A DNA stretch of 34,709 nucleotides, from assembly GCA_013298165.1 (NCBI GenBank), contig JAAFJU010000037.1, forward strand, positions 1-34,709. Direction: 5' to 3'. The DNA is from Synechococcales cyanobacterium bin31.maxbin.ball.101. GTDB taxonomy: Bacteria; Cyanobacteriota; Cyanobacteriia; Leptolyngbyales; Leptolyngbyaceae. The notes beneath the pieces were generated by a model. That model did no database searches. It worked only from the letters and a program-made list of their open reading frames with translations, and had not been told where the DNA came from. This document shows, piece by piece, positions 7,868 to 14,315 of the stretch (position 1 is its first letter; the number at the start of each line of letters is the position of its first letter). Both the position numbers and the translations under genes were made by a program.

Positions 7868-8587
7868 TTACTTAAAGAGCGTCGTGCCTGTCTTGTCTTC
7901 GCGCAGCCGTTTATCTAGGTCTGGGCGTCTGCCTGTATCGATCGTCAAGGTTTGGTACATGTCAGGTCTGAAAATAGCACCCGGTGAACAGTAGCCATCT
8001 GAGACAGGGGCAGCCATGGCCCGATCGCGTTCTGCTTTGCGCTCTTCTGGGGTCATCACGGCAGCTAGATCCGCGAGATATTCATAGGTTTCCTTGACTC
8101 GTTCTTTCTGCTGTTCGGGTGACATGATTAATGTGATGTTCTGACCAAATGTGGCATATTGACCATATTTTCGGTTCAGTTCAGCCACTCGTTTGCGATT
8201 GTCGTTCGTCGGGGCGCGGTTCACTCCTTGATCGATCGCTCTTTTGATATTTGGGGGAATTGAGACTTCTTTACCATTCACTTTTTTAATCACATATCCC
8301 ATCGGGGAATCGAGAGGTGCAGAAAATGTTGTAATCTCATTCATCATTTTCTCCACTTTTTTATATTGTTCTTGGTATTTTGGAGATAAGCCGAGAGACT
8401 TTTGCTGTTCTTGTGAAGGATTATACATGTAGCCAGGATCATCAAAATAAGCAGCGGTACAGACGGCTCCTACGTTTGGATTTGCTTGGGCTTGGGCTGC
8501 TTTTACCAGGCTCATTCCTTGGATTGTGGAAAGAATGGTGATTAGAGCGATCGTACGAACAGTTTTAGACAAAAAAGTAATTTGCAT
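7868..8587 (-). CDS. Exported helical protein with LTPxQ-like motifs, paralogue B
   Basis: A 239-residue protein with a signal peptide at about 1-34 (QITFLSKTVRTIALITILS, ending AQA). The mature chain shares with paralogue A an N-terminal AVCTAAYFDDPGYMYNP, a centre NRKYGQYATFGQNITLIMSP, and a nearly identical C-terminus (RRPDLDKRLREDKTGTTLFK). It has exactly two cysteines (AVC and GYC). MSPEQQKERV and MTPEERKAERD are the Spy/CpxP-like segments. It has no known function. It is third in the apparent unit starting at 9950, with only 50 nt to the gene before it, and its end lies next to promoter element 2. The leader before its ATG closely matches the leader of the 9312 gene, a sign of local duplication. 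Confidence 0.8.
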   Translation of the reverse strand: MQITFLSKTVRTIALITILSTIQGMSLVKAAQAQANPNVGAVCTAAYFDDPGYMYNPSQEQQKSLGLSPKYQEQYKKVEKMMNEITTFSAPLDSPMGYVIKKVNGKEVSIPPNIKRAIDQGVNRAPTNDNRKRVAELNRKYGQYATFGQNITLIMSPEQQKERVKETYEYLADLAAVMTPEERKAERDRAMAAPVSDGYCSPGAIFRPDMYQTLTIDTGRRPDLDKRLREDKTGTTLFK

Positions 8588-8637
8588 GGTCGTGGTTAGA
8601 AGGGTTAGAAGGAAAATTTTTAAGTGAAAGGATTTTG

Positions 8638-9258
8638 CTAAAAATAGGATCCTCCCATTTCATAGGTGTTGCCCACTTTAACGAAGGGACCGTCTTGTGT
8701 TCCGCAAATTTTATTGACCCGTTTGAAGGCATCTTGGTTCTTTTGATATTGCTTCTGTTGGGCTAGGTTCATGACTGCAAAAAGACGATTCTGCAATTTT
8801 TTGCTCTCTCGTTCGGATTCTTCAAAGAGTGCTTGATCAAAAACAAGCGTTGTCTCTGCAACAAATTTCCCATACTGAGCATATTTCGCATTTAATGCAG
8901 GGATTTGGGCAGGTGTAGCACTTCCTGCTTTAATGGATAGCTCTTGTTCAAATGGAGTTAGATTTCTACCCGTTTGTTTTATAAAGAAGCCTACGGGCGC
9001 GTTAGGTTTGATGATTCTTTTAGCCTTGGCGTTGAGACGAGGAACCACTTTAGCATCATATTCTTGAGTAATTTTATCGTAGGCTGCAAATTGGGTGGGC
9101 GTAAGGTTTACACCATCGAAGGCACCTTTAGTTTCGTTAGAGGCGATCGTGCAGGCATCCTGAGCTTGAGCTGAGGCGGGTTTCTGAAAACCTGTATTAA
9201 TGATCGTGGCGATGAGAGCGATCGTGCTGATGGTTTTGATTGAAGACATGAGTTTCAT
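8638..9258 (-). CDS. Exported helical protein with LTPxQ-like motifs, paralogue C
   Basis: A 206-residue protein with a signal peptide at about 1-32 (KTISTIALIATIINT, ending ASAQA). The mature part has a LNAKYAQYGKF block matching LNQKYAKYATF of paralogue A, and APVGFFIK matching its APVGYVAK. LTPTQFAAYDKI and NLTPFEQEL are LTPxQ/LTPxE segments. It has two cysteines, QDACTIA and KICGTQDG. The central segment, SERESKKLQNRLFAVMNLAQQKQYQKN, in the longer helical run is strongly amphipathic. The C-terminus is glycine/aromatic (ending MGGSYF) and differs from A and B. It lies 53 nt after the 9312 gene and 50 nt before the 7868 gene, in the same apparent operon. Its function is unknown. Confidence 0.78.
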   Translation of the reverse strand: MKLMSSIKTISTIALIATIINTGFQKPASAQAQDACTIASNETKGAFDGVNLTPTQFAAYDKITQEYDAKVVPRLNAKAKRIIKPNAPVGFFIKQTGRNLTPFEQELSIKAGSATPAQIPALNAKYAQYGKFVAETTLVFDQALFEESERESKKLQNRLFAVMNLAQQKQYQKNQDAFKRVNKICGTQDGPFVKVGNTYEMGGSYF

Positions 9259-9311
9259 AATAGTAAAAACCTTTGAAAGGATTGGGTTAGTGGAGCGTGG
9301 TTAACTGTGAA

Positions 9312-9950
9312 TTATTTAGTGGTTCGTCGCCGATCGATTTCAGCATAAACTTTACTCTGAGCGGCATTCACCTTTAAGAGTGTGGGATCTTGGGCGATCG
9401 ATTCGCTGAGTTTTCGATTTATAGAAATTAAACGTTCTACTTCTTGTTGCTCAGTTGGATTTAAGGTTCTGTTATCATATCTGCGCTGAATGATTTCGTC
9501 GTTTGTCTGCATCTTGCCGAGAGTTTGCTTAACTTGATTAGAAAAAGGCAGTCGCGCTTCAAGCTGAAGATTGGCATTCCTTGCGGTTGCATTATAAGCC
9601 TCGTCAGCCATTTGATTTGCCAGGGCATCACTCCCTCGATTAGCTTGCCATCGCTTCGTTTCGGCTTCGACGAAGTTTTGGGTTTGCAGCGTTGCAGCGA
9701 GTAGTTGATCGGATACACCATCGCGATCGACATCAATATCAAGATTAATAATATTGCTTTGATTGCTCGAATTGCTTCCTACTCCGCAGATTTTGTTGAG
9801 ATTGGTTGTGGCTTTACCCGGAAGCTGAATAAAGCAGACAGATTGATCTTGAGCTTGGGCAGTTTTTACCAAGCCCAATTCTGCGATCGTTGAAAGAATT
9901 GTCACGAGTCCGATCGTGCGAACGGTTTTAGACAAAGAAGTAACTTGCAT
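9312..9950 (-). CDS. Exported protein with a DxDxDG calcium-type loop, divergent paralogue D
   Basis: A 212-residue protein with the family signal peptide (QVTSLSKTVRTIGLVTILS, ending TAQAQ). It is the most divergent of the four. After two closely spaced cysteines (SVCFIQL and KICGVG) it has a short acidic loop DIDVDRDGVSDQLL, which matches the spacing of EF-hand-like or dockerin/thrombospondin-3-type calcium loops. The remainder is helical and charged, with QVKQTLGKMQTNDEI and LNPTEQQEVERLI, the latter an LTxxQ-like segment. It is the first gene of the largest unit, directly behind promoter element 3. Calcium binding is inferred from one loop only. Its function is unknown. Confidence 0.78.
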   Translation of the reverse strand: MQVTSLSKTVRTIGLVTILSTIAELGLVKTAQAQDQSVCFIQLPGKATTNLNKICGVGSNSSNQSNIINLDIDVDRDGVSDQLLAATLQTQNFVEAETKRWQANRGSDALANQMADEAYNATARNANLQLEARLPFSNQVKQTLGKMQTNDEIIQRRYDNRTLNPTEQQEVERLISINRKLSESIAQDPTLLKVNAAQSKVYAEIDRRRTTK

Positions 9951-10023
9951 GGTCGTGGTTAGAAGGGTTAGGAGGAAAATTTTTAAGATGCAAGAACAAG
10001 GCTTCAGTTTGGTTCTTGATTAG

Positions 10024-10051
10024 CTTACGAAGTGAGATTGCGATCGGATGA
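10024..10051 (-). promoter_or_regulatory. Putative ECF-sigma promoter, element 3
   Basis: The minus strand has TCATCC (10046-10051), a 16-nt spacer ending CAATCTCACTT, and CGTAAG (10024-10029). The flank CTAATCAAGAACC is shared with element 1. It should start the three-gene unit 9950-7868. It lies in the 314-nt gap 9951-10264. The only other structure I see in that gap is the palindrome at 10176-10195. Confidence 0.68.
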
Positions 10052-10175
10052 GTCTTCGCTGATTTTTAGTACCTTCGTTATTTGCATTGATGGTGCAATG
10101 CTCTAACATTCGGTAGCTATATCAAGGATTCTAGCCAAAAGCCAGAGTGTGGGATAGTCCGCTGATGCACGGAAA

Positions 10176-10195
10176 ACCATGACCCTGGTCATGGT
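10176..10195. promoter_or_regulatory. Palindrome upstream of kinase/regulator operon, candidate operator
   Basis: ACCATGACC-CT-GGTCATGGT is a perfect 9-bp inverted repeat with a 2-nt centre, followed by another GGTCAGTGAC half-site-like stretch. It lies 70 nt before the histidine-kinase gene at 10265. Tight symmetry with a tiny centre suits a dimeric regulator better than a terminator. Its own response regulator (11401-12027) is the natural candidate to bind it. Confidence 0.5.
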
Positions 10196-10264
10196 CAGTG
10201 ACTTAAATAAATGCAGTAAAGTAAGAATGACGAGAAGCTACTGCTGAACAACAGTTCATTCACT

Positions 10265-11404
10265 ATGGTTGTCCTCCGATCGCTTCCCCAATTCTTTCGA
10301 TCCACAGAATGGATCTTTCTCATTGCTCATTTAGGCATGATGCTGAGCGCATCGGGTCACAATTTGTGGGTCGCATTGAGTAGCTGTAGTATCCTATTTC
10401 TTATGAGCTGGATTTTCCCATTGCATCGTCCTCGCTGGCAACGCCTGAGCTACGTTATCCTCGGAACGACCACAGTGCTAGGAGCAGGCTTATGGGGTGT
10501 GAACTTAGGATTGTTTTTACAGGTCTATGCCGCTAAAAGCTACTTTCTACTAGGACGGCGCACCGCGATCGCATTAGCGGCACTCACCGCCATTCCCTGG
10601 ACATTGAATGAATATATCAAAGAATCCCGCCAAGCCCAGATCATGCAGCCTGATTCGATCGGTCTGGATTCAAGCAATTCAATTCGGTTTGCCATATTTA
10701 CATTAGCAATCTATGCCGCAGCGAGTTTCTTTACCCTGATGCTGAGTCACATGATCGTCATGCAACAGGAAAAAGATCGGAAAATTGAAGAACTCTCAGA
10801 ACAAGTCGAATCCCTCGCCGCCAGCCTAGAGCGAACCCGCATTGCACGAGAAATTCACGACTCTCTAGGGCACACCTTAACTGATTTAGATACCCAATTA
10901 GCCGTGGCACAAACCCTACGATCGCACAACCCAACCCAAGCCTTTCAAGCCATTGACACCGCAAAACAACTCGCAAGGCAATGCATTGAAGATGTCAGCC
11001 AAACCCTAAGCCGAATGCGCGAATCAGACTTTGACCTCAATCAAGGCTTGATTACTCTCCTCGAACAATTGCGACAGTCTTCGACAATCACCATAGACTG
11101 GAAAGTCAATCTTCCGACGCTCCCCATCTATCAGAGCTATCAAATCTATTGCCTAGTCAAAGAATCCATCATGAACGTGCAAAAACATGCCAAAGCATCG
11201 CACATTCAATTTTCTGCCTACCCAACGGACCACGGCATTACGATCGATCTAATCGATAACGGAATTGGGTTCGATCGGCGGACTTGTACAGTCGGATTTG
11301 GGCTTCAGGGTATGATGGAGCGTGTTCAGCTTCTCGGCGGTCAGTTTGAGATCCAGACTGAAATCGATCAAGGCACTCAGATCCACATCACGCTCCCATT
11401 ATGA
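10265..11404 (+). CDS. NarL/LiaS-type sensor histidine kinase
   Basis: A 379-residue membrane kinase. The N-terminal half (about 15-165) contains five or six hydrophobic spans with short loops, so the stimulus is probably sensed in or near the membrane. A linker coiled coil (about 168-190) leads to the HisKA_3 dimerisation motif RTRIAREIHDSLGHTLTDLD, with the phospho-acceptor His198. The HATPase domain follows (about 285-379, with CLVKESIMNVQKHAKAS, DNGIGFD and GFGLQGMMERV). The 3' end overlaps the start of the response-regulator gene by 4 nt (ATGA), so the pair is coupled. The chosen ATG has no visible ribosome-binding site. It is paralogous to the kinase at 14312-15733. Confidence 0.92.
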   Translation: MVVLRSLPQFFRSTEWIFLIAHLGMMLSASGHNLWVALSSCSILFLMSWIFPLHRPRWQRLSYVILGTTTVLGAGLWGVNLGLFLQVYAAKSYFLLGRRTAIALAALTAIPWTLNEYIKESRQAQIMQPDSIGLDSSNSIRFAIFTLAIYAAASFFTLMLSHMIVMQQEKDRKIEELSEQVESLAASLERTRIAREIHDSLGHTLTDLDTQLAVAQTLRSHNPTQAFQAIDTAKQLARQCIEDVSQTLSRMRESDFDLNQGLITLLEQLRQSSTITIDWKVNLPTLPIYQSYQIYCLVKESIMNVQKHAKASHIQFSAYPTDHGITIDLIDNGIGFDRRTCTVGFGLQGMMERVQLLGGQFEIQTEIDQGTQIHITLPL

Positions 11405-12027
11405 TTCGACTGCTGTTAGCAGATGACCAAGACATCTTCCGACAAGGACTCGCCACCATGCTGTCCATTGAGACAGACCTGGAAATCGCAGGACAGGCGG
11501 TCAATGGTCAAGAAGCGATCGAAGCCGCAAAACGATTACAGCCCCATGTCATTTTGATGGATGTGCAAATGCCGATTTGCAATGGCGTGCAGGCCACACA
11601 GACCATTCATGAATGCTATCCATGGATTCGGATTTTGGTCCTGACGACCTTTGATGATGATGAATACATTCTCCAGTCGCTACAAGCTGGAGCCTTAGGC
11701 TATCTGCTCAAACGAACGCCTGCGCCTGAAATTGCAGCGGCGATTCGGTCCGTGGCGCAGGGCTATAGTCAACTCGGTCCAACGATCGCAACAAAAGCCT
11801 TTTCTCAACTGAAACCCTCTTCCAGTGACAATGCGCCGAACGTTCTCAGTAAACGCGAAATTGAAGTGTTAAAACTAGTCGGTGAAGGCAAGAACAATAC
11901 AGAGATTGCACGGCAACTCTATCTGAGCGAAGGCACCGTCAAAAATCACCTCACCCAAATCTTGAGCAAATTAGAAATGCGCGATCGGATTGCCGCCGCA
12001 CTCTGGGCACAACGTCATCTGCTTTGA
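11401..12027 (+). CDS. NarL/LuxR-family response regulator
   Basis: A 208-residue DNA-binding regulator. The receiver domain (about 1-120) has the acidic pair in LLADDQDIFRQG, the phospho-acceptor Asp in HVILMDVQMP, and a conserved lysine in GYLLKRTPAPEI. The C-terminal LuxR helix-turn-helix is about 145-205 (LSKREIEVLKLVGEGKNNTE, then SEGTVKNHLTQIL). It partners the kinase encoded just upstream. Its target may include the palindrome at 10176-10195 (inference). It ends 3 nt before the convergent carboxypeptidase gene, leaving no room for a separate terminator. Confidence 0.95.
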   Translation: MIRLLLADDQDIFRQGLATMLSIETDLEIAGQAVNGQEAIEAAKRLQPHVILMDVQMPICNGVQATQTIHECYPWIRILVLTTFDDDEYILQSLQAGALGYLLKRTPAPEIAAAIRSVAQGYSQLGPTIATKAFSQLKPSSSDNAPNVLSKREIEVLKLVGEGKNNTEIARQLYLSEGTVKNHLTQILSKLEMRDRIAAALWAQRHLL

Positions 12028-12030
12028 CGC

Positions 12031-13602
12031 CTAAATCCCATACAATTCTCCGTACTTACAACGAATGTAATTCATCAACGGCTGTGTACTCAAGGATTTT
12101 CCAGTCACCCGATCAAGCGTTTCAGCCGCTGTATATTTACGTCCGTGACGATAGATATTGGTTTGCAACCAGTCATGCAAAACCGTAAAGTCGCCTATTG
12201 CAATGCGATCGGTAATCTCAGGATGGGCTGCGATCGCCGCATCAAAAAACTGGGCACTCATCAAATTCCCCAGCGTATAGCCCTGAAACATTCCACCAAT
12301 CTGTCCGGTATACCAATGCACATCTTGCAAAACACCATTGCTATCACTGGTGGGCGTGACGCCCAAGTCACTGGAGTAACGATCGTTCCAAGCCGCAGGT
12401 AGATCTTTGACCATTAGCGTTCCTTCCAATAGATCAAGTTCCAGATCAAAACGAATCATCACATGAAGATTATACGTAATTTCATCTGCATCCGTACGGA
12501 TAAGCGATCGGTTAACTTTATTAATCGCTCGATAAAACGTATCGAGCGGGATCGCACCCAGTTGGCTAGGAAAATGGGCTTGTAATTGAGGATAGAAATA
12601 ATGCCAGAACGGGCGCGATCGACCGACCAGATTTTCCCACAGACGGGATTGGCTTTCATGGACACCCGACGACACACCACCTGCGAGGGGCGTACCTTCG
12701 AGTTCTGGAGCATTGCCCAATTCGTAAAAGGCATGTCCCATTTCATGAATCGTACTAAATAAGCCCTGCCTCAGATCGTTTTCATAAACACGGGTGGTAA
12801 TTCGCACATCATCGATCGAGAATTTGGTCATAAAGGGGTGCAGCGTTTTATCTTGCCGCCCCCGTTCTGAGTCATATCCCATTTGCTTGAGAACGCTCTG
12901 GCAAAAGGCGAACTGTTCGGCTTCAGGATAGTGCTGTTGCAAGCAGGACTGATCCACAGGCGGTTGGTGGCTAATAGCGTCGATCAGCGGCACCAGTTGA
13001 GCACGAAGTTCAGCAAAGGTCGATCGAATCGACACCGCAGACATCCCATAATCCGATCCCTCAATATGAGGATCAGCAATATGTTGAGCCTCCGGGAAAA
13101 AACCAGAGTATTCTCGGCTCATCTCTAGCATTCGTTCCAGCATGGGCTGCACCAATGCAAAATTCTGTTCGGCGCGTGCAATGGCCCAAGCTTCATAACA
13201 GTCCGTCTGTAACCGGGAGAAGCGTACCTCAAACTCTGTTGGCACTTTAGATGCCCGATCGCAGTCACGACGGGTAAGGCGAATCAGACTCGCTTCATCT
13301 GAATCGTAGGGTAAATCGCGTTCATAAGAGACCAAATCATCAAGCAATTGCTCAATGGTGCCATCGGTAAACTTTTCGTGGGCAATTTGGTTTAGGGTAG
13401 CTAACTGTCGTCCTCTGGCCCCGCTCCCTTTAGATGGCATGTAGGTTTTTTGATCCCAGTGCAGCACGGACGTGGCCCCATAAATATCTTCAATTTCAGC
13501 TAGAAGGGATTTAAGCTTTAAAAATGTTGGGTGAGTCTGTTCAAGAGTCTGCATCATGAGTAAAAAATAATGGGAAACGATGATTTCGGATTCCAGGCTC
13601 AT
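12031..13602 (-). CDS. M32-family carboxypeptidase Taq
   Basis: A 523-residue zinc metallocarboxypeptidase that removes C-terminal amino acids from peptides in the cytoplasm. The zinc-binding HExxH motif is at His286-Glu287-x-x-His290 (STIHEMGHAFYE). Other M32 hallmarks are GVHESQSRLWEN just downstream, which supplies the third zinc-binding glutamate, and an IRTDADEITYNLHVMIR block. The family length is about 500. The true start may be the ATG at 13557, since the family usually begins near QTLEQTHPTFLKL and the extra 15 residues are unusual; neither start has a clear ribosome-binding site. It follows the regulator gene at 13650 by 47 nt on the same strand, so it may be third in the kinase-regulator-peptidase operon. 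Confidence 0.94.
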   Translation of the reverse strand: MSLESEIIVSHYFLLMMQTLEQTHPTFLKLKSLLAEIEDIYGATSVLHWDQKTYMPSKGSGARGRQLATLNQIAHEKFTDGTIEQLLDDLVSYERDLPYDSDEASLIRLTRRDCDRASKVPTEFEVRFSRLQTDCYEAWAIARAEQNFALVQPMLERMLEMSREYSGFFPEAQHIADPHIEGSDYGMSAVSIRSTFAELRAQLVPLIDAISHQPPVDQSCLQQHYPEAEQFAFCQSVLKQMGYDSERGRQDKTLHPFMTKFSIDDVRITTRVYENDLRQGLFSTIHEMGHAFYELGNAPELEGTPLAGGVSSGVHESQSRLWENLVGRSRPFWHYFYPQLQAHFPSQLGAIPLDTFYRAINKVNRSLIRTDADEITYNLHVMIRFDLELDLLEGTLMVKDLPAAWNDRYSSDLGVTPTSDSNGVLQDVHWYTGQIGGMFQGYTLGNLMSAQFFDAAIAAHPEITDRIAIGDFTVLHDWLQTNIYRHGRKYTAAETLDRVTGKSLSTQPLMNYIRCKYGELYGI

Positions 13603-13649
13603 TCGAGACTTAAAATCATAGCACTGGTTCTCGATCGGACGACAATCGA

Positions 13650-14315
13650 TTACTCCTGAGTAGAAGCGGGGAATGAATGGGCAAAGACGGCAGCCTGGGT
13701 CCGATCGCGCAGGTTCAGACGGCTGAGAATATTGGAGACATGGTTTTTAACTGTTTTTTCAGAAATACAGAGCATCTCTGCAATTTCACGATTACTAGAA
13801 CCCATGGCAATCAAACTCAAAACCTCGCGTTCACGAGGCGTCAGGTCTTCGACGAGGCGATTGTCCTGCACGAGACCCGACTTGACGATCGGTGAAGTCG
13901 TGGCCTGTTTTGGAAATAGTTTTTGAAATAACCCTGGACCTAATTGGGTATAGCCCCGGTGGGCCGACCGAATGGCTTGAGCGAGTTCCTCAGAGGGGGT
14001 ATCTTTCAGAAGATAACCAACCGTCCCCATTTGCATTAACTTTTCAATGTATTGTTCATCATCAAAGGTCGTCAGAATTAGCACTTTTACCGATGGAAAC
14101 TGATCGCAAAGGATTTGGGTCGCGGTTAAGCCATCCATAATGGGCATTCGGATATCCATTAGGACTAGATCCGGTAAATATTGAGCAACTTGCTCGATCG
14201 CCTGTTGCCCATTTTCAGCTTCACCGACAATCTGTAAATCAGGCTGCGCTTCCAACAGCCGCCGTAATCCTTGTCGAATAATCGTTTGATCTTCCGCAAT
14301 CAAGACCCGAATCAT
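13650..14315 (-). CDS. NarL/LuxR-family response regulator (second system)
   Basis: A 221-residue regulator. The receiver (about 1-120) has LIAEDQTIIRQGL, the phospho-acceptor in LVLMDIRMPIMDG and a conserved lysine in GYLLKDTPSEEL. The LuxR helix-turn-helix (about 150-212) has LTPREREVLSLIAMGSSNRE and SEKTVKNHVSNIL. It overlaps the upstream kinase gene by 4 nt. It is a clear paralogue of the regulator at 11401, so the two systems probably derive from one ancestor. The carboxypeptidase gene follows closely downstream. Confidence 0.95.
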   Translation of the reverse strand: MIRVLIAEDQTIIRQGLRRLLEAQPDLQIVGEAENGQQAIEQVAQYLPDLVLMDIRMPIMDGLTATQILCDQFPSVKVLILTTFDDEQYIEKLMQMGTVGYLLKDTPSEELAQAIRSAHRGYTQLGPGLFQKLFPKQATTSPIVKSGLVQDNRLVEDLTPREREVLSLIAMGSSNREIAEMLCISEKTVKNHVSNILSRLNLRDRTQAAVFAHSFPASTQE

